Source: Agapanthus africanus (taxonomy: Eukaryota > Streptophyta > Magnoliopsida > Asparagales > Amaryllidaceae). Taken from it: 64,000 nt of DNA. Shown one piece after another: positions 1 through 10,499 of the stretch. The notes beneath the pieces were generated by a model. The model was not told where the DNA came from. It made no database searches and saw only the letters and a program-made list of their open reading frames with translations. How positions within the stretch are numbered: the first letter of the stretch is position 1; each line of letters starts with the position of its first letter. Location of the stretch: positions 310,871,827 to 310,935,826 of the forward strand of contig CM057338.1 of assembly GCA_030015575.1 (NCBI GenBank), in the 5' to 3' direction. The translations under genes were made by a program, and so were the position numbers.

Positions 1-39
<39 letters not shown>
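1..39. repeat. (AT)n microsatellite
   Basis: An uninterrupted AT dinucleotide run opens the window, so its true length to the left is unknown. It lies in the AT-rich part of the decayed CACTA element. Confidence 0.97.
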
Positions 40-40
<1 letters not shown>

Positions 41-232
41 CATTTGACAAATTTAAATTACAATAGTTATTTAAAAATTTTAGGCAATAACGATTATACA
101 TGTCGTTCTTGGGGTGACGCTAAAACTGGCGACAGACGCCAGCCTGCCAATACTATGCAGACCTGTAAACAATAAATTGTTAAATGATTCGATAGAATTA
201 TTTTAATAGATAACTAAAAAATCAATAGATAA

Positions 233-529
233 CTATATACCATGTGCAGAAAGAGTGACTGGAGTAGGAGGATCTGCTATCCCGCTAATAGGGGCAGGCA
301 GCGGGTCCTGTGGCGCTGCGGCTGTTGATGGTGTCGAGGGTCCTGTGGCGTTGGTAAGCGGGACGCTGGTCGGTCCTGCTGCAGCTGCTGGGGCGCTAGT
401 ATAGAGGGCGCGGGAAGGGATAGATGCTGCTGCAGCAGCTGCTACTATTGAGCTCCCATCTATCTGGTCAAGATATTTTTTCTTATGACGTTTAGAGCCT
501 GAGCCATAACCTCCCATCAGACCATACAT
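233..529 (-). pseudogene. Start of second CACTA ORF (low-complexity N-terminus)
   Basis: A 98-codon frame starts with MYGLMGGYGSGSKRHKKK, a short glycine and lysine rich head, and then becomes an alanine, proline, serine and threonine rich low-complexity tail. It lies just downstream of the transposase stop on the same strand. That is where En/Spm-like elements carry their second gene, whose product binds subterminal repeats. No DNA-binding domain is visible in the fragment, so the assignment rests on position. It may be a first exon, because the frame stops without a recognisable domain. It could also be a chance frame in GC-rich sequence. Confidence 0.4.
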
Positions 530-595
530 ATTTATCTAAATATTAAAATTTTACTTATAATCATTATATAATTTAAAATATTTAGTTTAATTTCA

Positions 596-2786
596 TTACA
601 TAGCACGTTTGTTCGGTGCATTAGCTGAAGAATCGTTAGGTGGATAATCGAAATCTTGATCTGTGACAATCAATTAGTTGATGTCACGTCTTACTAACGT
701 ATTGGATGGCACATAATAGTTTGGATCGTTGGTACGTTTAACAGAAGAACTGAGATGAGTTATCACCTCTTCCTCGTCACTCTCATCTTTAGACTTATTC
801 AACGTCGGCACATTATAATAATCTCTTGGTTTTCAATGACAAACAACACTCCAGTCAACCTTTTTCAAGTCATGAGAATAATATATTTGTGTTGCCATTG
901 AGAGAAAGACAAAATTATTGTATTCGTAGAATGTCCGTTTAGTGTTTACCAAAATGAGTTTGTATTCATCGAACTCATGCCCCATTCAGACTTGGTAACG
1001 TACCATCTACATTGGAATATAAAAAAGGGGACAATCTTATATGTGTATGAGACTGCCATAACCTTCTCAAGAACGCTGTACTAAGAATTTTCTTTGTCGC
1101 CGGAGGTTGCAACGCCGCTATTTTGCATAGCTCAAATACATTCCGTCCTTTCGATCTCAAATTTGTAGTCGAAAATCCCATACCCGTTGTAAAATGTAGC
1201 TGCAATCGATGGACCGATTAAAAAGTTCCGAACCTTTCTATCAATCTTCTCTCCACTATTCATTTGTCTGTCGACTTCTTCTCTACACCAAGTGACAAAA
1301 ATGCCCCTATATTCTTCTTCGATACTATCATCCGACCACGTCCTAGGATTCAATCTCATGAGTATAGTTTTGTACGGTCTCTTCGTTAATTTATAGTTTT
1401 AACAGTTAAATTATATTTAATTTCAAATGGTTTAAATGGATGAAATTAGAAAAACTTACTTTGCATATTTAGCAAAACATTTGCTGTTTAACAAGATGAA
1501 TGCTGGTAAACCGCTAATGAGATCGTAAGACATGTTTTTAACCTTCCTGCTCCAATGGGACCGTCGGGAACACGCGGCGGTTTCTTCAGCTTCGTCTTGA
1601 TATTGTCGTTAAGGAAACGAGTACATAAAGACGTGATTTCTTCCGAGAGATAACTTTCCACAATAAAACCTTCAAGGAGATACTTGTTGCAGATATAGTT
1701 TTTTAAAGTTTATAGATATCTGTTGAAAATAATAGATATTAATAATTCACGATAATATTTTGCAATTTAAATGATTAATAATAAGCATTTTCATACCTCT
1801 CGATGTGATACATCCAACGGTAATACACCGGACCACCAATCTTGAGCTCGGTTGCCAAATAGACGGACAGATGAATAATAATGTCGAAAAAGGTAGGTGA
1901 AAAGATAGTTTCAAGCTTGCAGAGGATCAAACGAAAATCTTTTTCGAGCTCTACTATCTCATTGACGTCCACGTTTTTGTAACACAATTGGCGAAAATAC
2001 ATGTGAAAGTCGTTAAGAACGAGACTAACTTCGAATTTTACCGATACTCCGAGGCATAAACGAATAAGATATTGCATCAATATGTGGTAGTCATGACTCT
2101 TGAGTCCTACGATTTTCCAATTTCTAATTATACCTGTTTGAAAATATTTGATGAGAAACTATCGGGTACTTTCAATTCTTTCAATACCCGCAGGAACCGC
2201 CGCTTCTCCTCGTTGTCCAGCTTGTAGATTGCCGGTGAGATATCGTAATAACCCGGTTTACCAGCCACATGCCGAGAATGCAATTCTTCTTTAATGAACA
2301 AACCATCCAAATCCATAAAATCACGATGGACGTTGAAGTTGTCCTTCATTTTTCATCTTTACACTGCAGAAGATTGATGACATATTCAGAGACAACCTTC
2401 TCGATATGCATGACATATAAATTGTGGCGCAGCGGTAGATCAGACCAATACGAAAATTGAAATAAACCACTTAGTTTCTTCCAATCGATTGGGAAGGGCA
2501 TCACTTCTTTATTTTTTTTTCTTTCCGAATGTGACATTCTAATAACCTCTCCATTATTGCAATATGTCGTTATCGTACAATAGTTTAGGAGGCCTACCGA
2601 TCTGCGTCTTTCCGTTGAACAATTCTTCATTCTTTCAGAATCTACGAGTTATAATCAAGAAAGGTCGGTGACCCATAAACGACTCTTTCCCGCTAAATTT
2701 CAAGTATACAGCGCTCCTATGAAAATTACAACAGGGGCACGCAAGCTTACCTTGACTTGTCCACTTCGACAGTATGCCGTAGGTAG
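596..2786 (-). pseudogene. TNP2-like CACTA transposase, C-terminal half, degenerate
   Basis: Reading leftward from 2786, broken frames give TYGILSKWTSQGKLACPCC (about 2725-2780), the zinc-ligand rich region of TNP2 transposases. Then come DWKKLSGLFQFSYW and LPLRHNLYVMHIEK (2346-2630), a hallmark motif ahead of the DUF4218 region. HSRHVAGKPGYYDISPAIY follows (2128-2349), then the DUF4218-type segment ending KIGGPVYYRWMYHIERYE (1775-2080) and its continuation near 1540-1690. A DUF4216-like tail runs to a TAA at 596-598. The product would cut and paste CACTA elements. The pieces lie in different frames with several indels and stops, so this copy cannot make transposase. The N-terminal part, with the first catalytic residues, is missing because element A inserted at 2787. 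Confidence 0.82.
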
Positions 2787-2818
2787 TGTTTTCCTACTAA
2801 AAGAGTAAAGCTCTGTTC

Positions 2819-3106
2819 AAAACTCAAGAGGCAGCGCCTCACGTGTCTGCCACGAGGGCGCCAGCGCCAGAGTTAAAAACTCTCAAATGAGAAAAGGCCG
2901 TGTGCAAAGCACACAAAACTCAAGAGGCAACGCCTCACGTGTCTGCCACGAGAGCGCCAGCGCTAAAGTTAAAAACTCTTAAATGAGCAGCGCCCGTGTG
3001 CAAAGCACATAAAACTCAAAAGGCAGGGCCTCACGTGCCTGCCTCGAGAGCGCCAACGTCAGAGTTAAAAACTATTATTGGCGCCACAGGTGCACAGCAC
3101 GTGAGC
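2819..3106. repeat. 96-bp tandem array in A LTR, three units
   Basis: Units begin at 2819, 2915 and 3011, each with aaaactcaa followed by a GC-rich core containing cctcacgtg and ending with gtgcaaagcaca or a variant. The third unit is diverged at its end. The reverse complement of this array occurs in D's LTR near 9470-9630. Confidence 0.9.
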
Positions 3107-3136
3107 GCCGGCGCCTAATAGAATTAAATTATACTC

Positions 3137-3440
3137 TCTGTTAAACAGAGCCATTGGATCAAAAGATCCAACGGAGATGATAAATTATAAGAATGCAGAA
3201 TTAAATTCTGTTGAGAAAATATTCCTCAAATCTTTCTAAATAAGAATGATTGCCCTCTGTAAAATAGAGTGTCGTTGGATTAAAAATTCAATGATGATTA
3301 AAAAATCACCGATCTACAGAATAAATACTGTGTGAGAAAATATTTCCCTAATCTTGTTAAAAACATAAAAATACCTTCTGTAAAACAGAAACCCTTGGAT
3401 CAAAGATCCAATGGTGGGTGAAATCCCCAAATCAATTAAG
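3137..3440. repeat. About 120-bp degenerate tandem array in A LTR
   Basis: Three units begin at about 3137, 3257 and 3377, each with tctgt(t/a)aaa followed by ttggat and a palindromic gatc stretch. The same array is present inverted in D's LTR near 9180-9460. Confidence 0.75.
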
Positions 3441-3488
3441 ATCTCTCAATGAGAGATTTCTTTAACTAATCAATAGGCTTGCCTCTAC

Positions 3489-3496
3489 TATATAAA
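3489..3496 (+). promoter_or_regulatory. TATA box of A LTR promoter
   Basis: The sequence tatataaa is followed by ggactcaagacttc, and D's inverted LTR has the equivalent ctatataaaagacccaagacttc (minus strand, 9093-9110). Conservation in both relatives at the same LTR position supports a core promoter for genomic RNA. Transcription would start about 30 bp downstream. Confidence 0.65.
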
Positions 3497-3839
3497 GGAC
3501 TCAAGACTTCAAGTGTAATACAGAGGAACCCCCCTCCATAAGTTTTGAGAAAAAAGCAGAAAACTTCAAAAAAGAAGGGAGAAGATCTCCCTTCTAAAAA
3601 ATAACTCTAGGTAAATAAAAAAAAAGAGAAATCAAAGCATCTCTTTTGCCTATTGAAGGGTTTAACCCTTTTAAAAAGAAGAACTTAGTTCTTTCTCTGG
3701 ATTTAAGATCCACAAGACAAGTCTCCCACCAATTGAGAATGTAATTCTCATTGGGACGAACTTGTTCTTGGAGATCAAACATTCAGAAAAGAACAAGAGA
3801 ATTGAACTCCTCAGAACAAAATATACAAGGAAAAGAACT

Positions 3840-4180
3840 CAGCGTCCAGCGCCTCACGTGCCCCCTTACGTAGGCGCTACAAAATAAGGAATTCTTAGCA
3901 CCCATTGGCTGGCGCACAGCGCCCAGTGCCTCACGTGCCCTTCACGTGGGCACTACATAATAAGGAGTGCTTAGCACTCAGTGGCTAGCGCTCAGCGTCC
4001 AGCGCCTCACGTGCCCCTCACGTGGGTGCTACAAAATAAGGAGTGCTTAGCACTCAGTGGTGCGGCGTCCAGCGCCCAGCGTCTCACGTGACCCTTACGT
4101 GGGTGCCACAGAACATAAAAGTGCTTAACACTCATCATTTTGTATGTAGCGCCTCATGTGTTTCGCACGTGGGCGCCATA
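3840..4180. repeat. About 80-bp GC-rich tandem array with CACGTG boxes
   Basis: Four to five imperfect units share agcgcctcacgtg, a second (t/c)cacgtgggcgc, then aaataaggagtgcttagcac. The units are downstream of the TATA box, so they lie in the transcribed leader if that TATA is used. Seven CACGTG hexamers fall in this block. Confidence 0.85.
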
Positions 4181-4729
4181 AATAGTGCTCAGCACTCTAT
4201 ATAGAGACAAAAGAAAAGAGAGAGTAAAGTGTGAGCGTCAGAACTTACATAAGTGCTCAACACTTTTTGCAAGAAAAGGGGACTGAGCCCAAACCAGGGC
4301 TTAGCACTTCTTTCAAATAAAAGAAAACTGAGTGGGTCAAGCCCAAGTTGGCTAGGTCTCTAATTCAGATCAATTGAGACCATGGGTTCATTGCTTCCCA
4401 AATATGACTCATGATATCCAAGATGATGTTCATCCCATATTTCATAAGTTAATCTTAGTCCCCAAAAAATGGCTTATGATTTTTTGATGGTCCACCATGA
4501 TCTCTTCTCTTAGACACGGGAATTGGTTCAAGGGTACATCTCTCTATACCTCTGATGTACGCCATTGTAATTCCTCAAAGTCTTCAGAGAGGTGGCAGGT
4601 CCCAACAAGTTGCTTTTGGGTGCACTTCCCAAGCTGACGTGCACACCTTAAACCAAACCACGCCCAAAATAGGTGTATCCCATATCATCGCCGTACATCC
4701 CGTCACGTAACAAATATACGGGCATAAAA

Positions 4730-4990
4730 TGATGATCTACGGACCGAAACGTCCTAAAACTAACTACGGAGTGTAACGTCCTTAAACTAAAACCCTCACC
4801 TGAAAAATGGTAAACTACGGACTGGTAACGTTCTCAAACTACTACGGACCGTAACGTTCTTAAACTAAAACCCTCACTTCAAAAATGGTGATCTACGGAC
4901 CGGAACGTCCTTAAACTAAACCCTCGCCTCAAAAATGGTGATCTACGGACCAAAACGTTTTTAAACTAACAACGGACCATAACGTTCTTA
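4730..4990. repeat. Tandem array with ctacggacc(g)aaacg units in A LTR
   Basis: About five to six imperfect copies of tacggaccg.aacgt.cttaaact are separated by aaccctcac(c/t)t.aaaaatggt. A similar motif lies inverted in D's LTR (about 7760-8010) and again downstream of D's integrase (59715-59790). Confidence 0.8.
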
Positions 4991-5560
4991 AACTAAAACA
5001 ATAGAGCCTAAATGCTCTTCTGTTGGATCTGAATGATCCTAAAACTCTGTTAAGTAGATCTTAGTCTCAAATTGGACTAACGTATCCTTAACAAAAATTT
5101 AAGTCGATCTTGATCTCAAAACAGATTAATGATCCTTAAATCAACCCAAACCCAAATCTAAGATATACGGATTTGGACCAATTCACACTCTATGGGCGAA
5201 AACATAAATTAGTCTCCGTATACAATCCATGGGCAACTAAAAATAAAACAAACACACACGACACGAAGTGAACTTCTGGAGCAGGAGAAAGTGGTTAATA
5301 CGATGTGATAACGTAATTAACTGCAGGGGCTTGCGCCTGCAGGGAAAAGCGTTCCCACAATCAAAAAACCCTCGCAAACGAGGGGAATCTGACGAAGTCT
5401 GCTACAACAGCCGCATCCGTCCAAACCTCCGATATACGGTGCCATAAATTAACTTGGCATTTTCGGAGAAGTGGATGGATAAACCCAAATAGCATCTAAC
5501 CCCAAATTCAAGCAAGACGATCCATCCCGGTTTCGTCTCTGTTTTTGGCGGTAAACAGAT

Positions 5561-5580
5561 TCTGGCACGTCCGGTGGGAC
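5561..5580 (+). other. Element A primer binding site
   Basis: The sequence tctggcacgtccggtgggac begins three bases after the LTR end. A TGGCACGCCCGGTGGGAC type PBS is familiar from Tat-type and other plant gypsy elements. The tRNA was not identified here. Confidence 0.75.
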
Positions 5581-5639
5581 CTTTTCCTCTTTCCACTCCA
5601 CACTTCATGTGTCGTGTTCGCGAACAAATCACGGTTTAC

Positions 5640-7239
5640 TATGGTTGCCCTTGAATTCGAGGTACTAAGATTTGGTGTCTTGTTCCTGTGCAGAGAAAAG
5701 AAGATCAATGGCTTCCAATTGTACCTGCAACAGCTACTCCCGCTCCGTCCCCGCTGGAGGAGTGACATACGGGCCAAATGCGGCCTGCATCTTTTCAATG
5801 CCAGTAGAACAGGTGACTCAGGCCACCACTGGATTGTTCTTCGGGACCATGCTCCCGCCAGCAAGGTTCAGTGCCCCAGTGCCATCACCGGAAGCTCCAA
5901 AGAAGTCGGTCTTTGATCGACTTGCAACCACCACGGCCCCTCTCAACGGTCGTCTAGGTCTTCCACCTCAGTCTTCAACAGGCTGAGCCAAAGCTCAAGT
6001 GAACCCGCAAAGAGGCTCGCAATACCTGAAGGGGTTATCCCGAAATGGATAGCCATTCCAGCTCCTGCAGATGAAGTCGTCAAAGGGGCTTCTCCTACTA
6101 AAAGATCGGTCTTCGCAAGATTGGCCGTTCCAACTCCTGCTACAGGAGAAGTCATCAAAAGAGCTTTCCCTACCAGAAAGTCGGCCTTCGAAAGATTGGC
6201 CGTTCCGTCTCAACGGATGTCAGTCGTCAACAGGCTGGCACCAGCAGTACCCCCTAACCAAAGCAGGGGGCACGACTGAGCTGCTTCAACAACTGAGGTG
6301 GTCCCATCGGCAAGACATGCTCTACGTCGCCTTTGGCGCCGGGTGAGAAGAGATGGCCGCAACTCCCCCTCTTGACTTACTCCACCAGCTCCAACGGTGA
6401 AAGTTAATGCTGCTGTTCTAACTGGGAACAGATTTGAACAGCTTAGCAGGGTGCGAAGGAACTGCCCAACAGCAGTGCTGAAGAAATCCCCCCCACCGAC
6501 TGAAAGCATGAAGAAGGAGAAGCCGGAGTAGCCTCCTCAACGCCCGTCCTCCCGAATCCACAGGGTCTGGCGCAAAGTCCAGAACTCTGCGATCAACAAG
6601 AACTACTCTAGTCAACCAAAGAAAATTAAGGTTCGACAAGAAGAAAATAATCCCTCCACCATGCAGCGAGGGACTTCTTTCACACAGGAGCCTGCTACAA
6701 TGGCTCCTTCGACTTCGACCTCCTACAAAAAGAGAAGGCCGGAGAATCTCCCACCGTTGGCGGCAAATCCCAAGGGTGATGGATCCCAAGGCCCCAAGTC
6801 TAGGCGCATGATCGTGCACACGGTCTACATGGCTTCCGGAAAAGAGGAAAGCCGTGCTTCCGTGGGTCATCAGCCGTAAACTCGGTCGTTAACGAAAGAT
6901 CATGAGCAGCAACAAAAGCTCCAGGAGATGCTGACGAAAATGGCAGCACTCACCGGGTAGAAAGAAAGCCCGGAAGCAGCGCATGAACAGTGCCAAGAGC
7001 AGGAAACAGATACGGAGTTCTTGCGAAGGGTGCTGGAGAGAAAGGATAAGGAGGCCGCAGAACAAGCGGCTAATATAAAACAGATGGCGCTCCTGTTCCA
7101 AGACATGGTTGGAATGATGATCCAACCAGAACCTCCAGCCGAAGATCCACCAATAATCATCGAGGACGACAGAGGGGAAATATCAAATCCTCTTCTGGCT
7201 TTATCAGCAGCCAGGGAAGAAACGATCTATAAAGCTGCC
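5640..7239 (+). pseudogene. Element A gag, degenerate and truncated
   Basis: Gag would form the particle that packages element RNA. On the plus strand, about 5710-6230, repeated peptides of the type KSVFDRLA, RSVFARLAVPTPA and KSAFERLAVPSQRM appear in shifting frames; such repeats are typical of plant gypsy gag N-termini. The frame from 6661 continues through stops at 6877-6879 and 6958-6960 into a glutamate, glutamine and lysine rich stretch likely to form a coiled coil (about 6900-7100). It then reads PPIIIEDDRGEISNPLLALS and is cut at 7239 by element D. No zinc knuckle is reached. The exact 5' start is uncertain. Confidence 0.6.
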
Positions 7240-9683
7240 TGTTCGTCGCCAAAAGACGCGACCGGGACGCTGGGATGTCTGGCCTGAATTTTGGGGGCAG
7301 ATGCTATTTGGATTTATCCGTCCACCTCTACGAAGATGCCAAGTTGATTTAGGGCACCATGTATCGGAGGTTTAGACGGATGCGGCCGTTGTAGCAGACT
7401 TCGTCAGATTCCCCCTTGTTGTGAGGGGTTTTTTATTGTGAGGACGCTTTTCCCTACAGGCGTAAGCCCATGCAGTTAATTACGTTACCGCGTAGCGATA
7501 ACCACTTTCTCCTGTTCCAGAAGGTCACTTCGTATTGTGTGTGTTTGTTTTGTTTTAGGCTGCCCGTGGATTGTATACGGAGACTAATTTGTGTTGTCAC
7601 CCGTAGGGCGTTGATTAGTCCAAATCGGTATTCTCATAGATTTGGGTTTAGGTTGCTTTAAGGATCGTTAACCTTGTTTTAGATTAAGATCAACTCAAAC
7701 GTTTGTTGAGGATACGTTAATCTAATTTTAAACTAAGATCTACTCAACAGAATTTCTTTAGTTTATAGGGACATTGCGGTCCATTGGATTTAAGGACATC
7801 ATAGTCCATGGAGTTTAAGGACATCATAGTCTATAGAGTTTAGTTTAGGGACGTTGCAATCCATTGGGTTTAAGGACATCGTAGTCCATGGAGTTTAAGG
7901 ACATCATAGTCTATAAAGTTTAATTTAGGGACGTTGCGGTCCATTGGGTTTAAGGACATCATAGTCCATGAGTTTAAGGACCTCATTGTCCATGTTTAAA
8001 GACATCATAGTCTGTAGGATCTTGGTTTGACAGTTTGGGGATGTGCCAAGAGTTATTGATTATTGGGACTCTCCACCTCTCTGAAGACGTTGAAGAATTA
8101 CAACGACATGTATCAGAGGTGTGAAGAGATGTACCCTTGAACCAATGTTGGTTGGGAGATCTGTAGTCAAGTTTTGGACTAAGACCAACCAAAGAGATTG
8201 TGAGCGCATGTGCTTGGTTGATCTGAATTAAGGACTTGTAGCCAACTTGGGCTCAGTCTACTCAGTTTTGAATAAAATGCTGAGCATTTATTTGGGCTCA
8301 GTCTCTTTTTGTTCAACAATTCTGAGTATTGATTTGGGTTCTGACACCACTCTTTTTTTGTTTTTTGTTGAGTGTTGAACACTCTTTATGGCGCCGAGCT
8401 CTATGTACAGAGCGCTCTCTTTATTTTGTTTTTTATTCAGTGTTGAACACTCTTCATGGCACTAGGTTCTTCTTGAGGAGCGCAGAGCGCTCCGTGTTAA
8501 GTAGCGCCTATGTGAGGGGCACATGGGGCGCTTGGCGCTGAGCGCCAGCATTTGAGCACTAAGCGCTCTTTTTATTTTGAGCAACGTCGACGTGAGGGGC
8601 ACGTGGAGTGCTTGGAGCTGAGCGCCAGCATTTGAGTGTTGGGCACTCTTATTAAATAGCGCCTACATGAGGAGAACGTAGAGCGCTCGGCGCTAAGCGC
8701 CACATTTGAGTGCTAAGCACTGATTTTTTTTTGTTTGCCCAATTCAATTCTCTGAGAAATTTGATTCTCCCTTATGAAAGACTTCGTCTTATAGATCTAA
8801 GATCTGGAAGAAGAACTAAATTCTTCTGATGTGAGAGTTAAACTCTTAGATGTGGAGGAGATCTATGATCTCCCTTCTTTTATTAAAGATTTTGTCTTAT
8901 AGATCTATGATCTGGGAAAAGAACTAAGTTCTTCTGGTATGAGAGTTAAACTCTCAAATATAGAGGAAATGCTATGATCTCTCTTCTTTTTATTTATCTT
9001 GAAGAAGATTCTTCTTCTTAGAGCTTGCTCTTCTCTTTTTTTTTCTGAGAACTTGAAGTTTATGGGGGTTCTTTTTTTTTTAAGACTTGAAGTCTTGGGT
9101 CTTTTATATAGGGGGGGCTGATTTGTTGAATCGGTTAAGGAAATCTATTATTAAGAAATTTCTCTATTGATTTGTGCAATTTATCCACCGTTGGATTTTT
9201 GATCCAAGAACTTCTATTTTACAAAAGACGTTTTCCTTATTTTTAACAAGATTGGAAAATATTTTCCCCAAACACAACTTATTCTGTATCTTGGTGATTT
9301 TTTAATCACCATTGGACTTTTGATCCAATGGTGCTCTAATTTACAGAGCACAATTTTTCTTGTTTAGAAAGATTTGAGGAGTATTTCCTCAATCAGAATT
9401 TAATTCTGTATTTTGGTGATTTTTAATCACCATTGGATCTTTGATCCAATGACAGAGAACTTTTTGTTCTGCCGCCAGCGCTCTTGGTGCTAGCGCTCTC
9501 GTGCTTTGCACGTGAGTCGCTGCCTCAGAGTCTTTGACTCATGGCGTTGGCGCTCTTGGATCTAGCACTCTCGTGCTTTGCATGTGAGGCGCTGCCTCAG
9601 AGTCTGACTCATGGCGCTGGCGCTGCCTTAGTTCAAATTCCAAATTTTGAACAGAACCCTGCTCTTCTTATTGGGGGGAAACA
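7240..9683 (-). repeat. Element D 3' LTR (about 2.44 kb, inverted)
   Basis: On the plus strand the LTR runs from tgttcgtcgcc to gggggaaaca, the reverse complement of TGTTTCCCCC...GACGAACA. It aligns with A's LTR over most of its length and is bounded by gag sequence on one side and a PPT on the other. It contains a minus-strand TATA (tttatata at 9103-9110), a short tandem array of tttaaggacatcatagtccatgg units (about 7760-8010), and GC-rich units with gcgc and gtgctaagc motifs (about 8390-8720). Confidence 0.8.
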
Positions 9684-9696
9684 AATGCCCCCCACC
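9684..9696 (-). other. Element D polypurine tract
   Basis: The plus strand reads aatgccccccacc directly after the LTR, so the minus strand shows ggtggggggcatt immediately before TGTTTCC. This purine run is the expected plus-strand primer and it fixes the orientation and LTR boundary of D. Confidence 0.8.
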
Positions 9697-10499
9697 GTTG
9701 CGCTCACGTGGCTCACACATGAGTGCAGCGGTGGCAGCTTTTCCACCGTTGAATCTTCTTGGAAGTTGGATCGATTTTCCCTTCCTATAAATAAGGGTCT
9801 TTGACCTTTTAAGATGACGGCTGTTCATCTTCTTACTTTCTTGTTCTTGAGAATTTAATTCTCCTTCAGAGCTAAGCTCTCTACCTTAAGAAACCCTTCT
9901 AGAGTCGGATCCTTGCCAAAATTTTTGGTAAGGATCAAATATTTGAAGGAATCATTTCATATTCTACGGTTTTACCCATTAACAGAGCCTTGCTCTTATT
10001 AGATCATATATCTTACAGTGGACTTTAGGGTTTCTTAACCCGTTAAATGAAAACAGAGTTTTTCTCTTCTTAGATTATAGATCAACAAATCTTCTTTTAG
10101 CATTTCTTAACCCATTAATGAAGAACTCTTAGTGTTCATCTTGCAGATCTTAAAGATCTCAGAGTAAAAGCTTTGCTTTTTAGGGTTTTGATGGATGACT
10201 CCATCGTTTTCACAGAGCATAGCTCTTAAAAATTTTTGGGGAATTTTATTCCTCTCATTATTAGAGTTGACAGATGTCACTCTTATTTGCAGAGCGCTGC
10301 TCTCGAGAGAGTTTAACTCCTAGGCCCGAGGGGTCTCTCATTAAATGAGAATCCTTTTTTGGGATTTCTTTTTTAATGAGTGGCTATCTCATCAATGATA
10401 AGTCGTCACCTTAATTTTGTGGGTCCCCATTGGTCCCTTTTCACTGCATTGCAGTGTGGTACAAATTTAAAGTACCAAGTATCAGAATTTGAACTGTAG
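9697..10499 (+). other. D region between PPT and insertion B; putative leader of antisense gene
   Basis: No open frame is supported here. The stretch holds a plus-strand TATA at 9786 and then a T-rich sequence with repeated short agagc and ttctta motifs. That composition would fit the promoter and untranslated leader, or a leader intron, of the antisense gene whose first ATG is now at 42764 beyond element B. Confidence 0.45.
9786..9793 (+). promoter_or_regulatory. Candidate TATA box of the antisense PMD gene
   Basis: The sequence tataaata sits in gcccttccta-type GC-flanked context about 100 bp inside D's 3' LTR. It points away from the LTR toward the PMD gene. It is on the strand opposite to D's genomic transcript. 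Start-site data would be needed to confirm it. Confidence 0.4.

Larger units (their letters stand above)
1..2786 (-). mobile_element. Decayed CACTA (En/Spm) DNA transposon, partial
   Basis: This stretch carries, on the minus strand, fragments of a TNP2-type transposase and the start of a second reading frame downstream of it, the usual gene order of plant CACTA elements. No CACTA terminal inverted repeat is visible: the left end lies outside the window and the right end is interrupted at 2787 by the LTR of gypsy element A. The rest of the transposase N-terminus should therefore lie beyond that insertion, outside the window. Recognition rests on remembered family motifs, not a search. Confidence 0.8.
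2787..5557 (+). repeat. Element A 5' LTR (about 2.77 kb)
   Basis: The LTR runs from TGTTTTCC to gtaaaca, followed three bases later by the PBS. It matches, in reverse complement, the LTR of element D at 7240-9683 along most of its length, for example around 5390-5470 against 7320-7400. It is unusually long and built largely of separate tandem arrays (2819-3106, 3137-3440, 3840-4180, 4730-4990). It holds a TATA box near 3489 and eleven CACGTG hexamers. It has no coding potential; the short frames in it are chance. Confidence 0.82.
2787..7239 (+). mobile_element. Element A: Ty3/gypsy LTR retrotransposon, 5' part
   Basis: A complete 5' LTR, a PBS and a decayed gag are present in that order on the plus strand. 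The element stops abruptly at 7239 because element D is inserted in its gag, so pol and the 3' LTR should lie to the right of the window. The LTR start was fixed by aligning it with the inverted LTR of D: both begin TGTTTYCC and end AACA. The candidate target duplication on the left is ggtag (2782-2786); its partner cannot be seen. The PBS type and the gag repeats suit the Tat-type gypsy group, and D is clearly a relative. Confidence 0.8.

Noticed and set aside
1-2786. An intact CACTA transposase
   Set aside because: The family motifs are spread over at least three frames with several stops and the N-terminus is absent.
6418-6870. 150-codon minus-strand frame in element A
   Set aside because: It is antisense to the gag remnant, low in complexity and without family motifs.
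2787-9683. A fold-back or Mutator-like DNA transposon with 2.4-kb terminal inverted repeats
   Set aside because: The inner ends of the arms coincide with an LTR end plus PBS on the left and an LTR end abutting gag on the right, and a polypurine tract lies at the outer end of the right arm. Two oppositely oriented LTR retrotransposons explain all of this.
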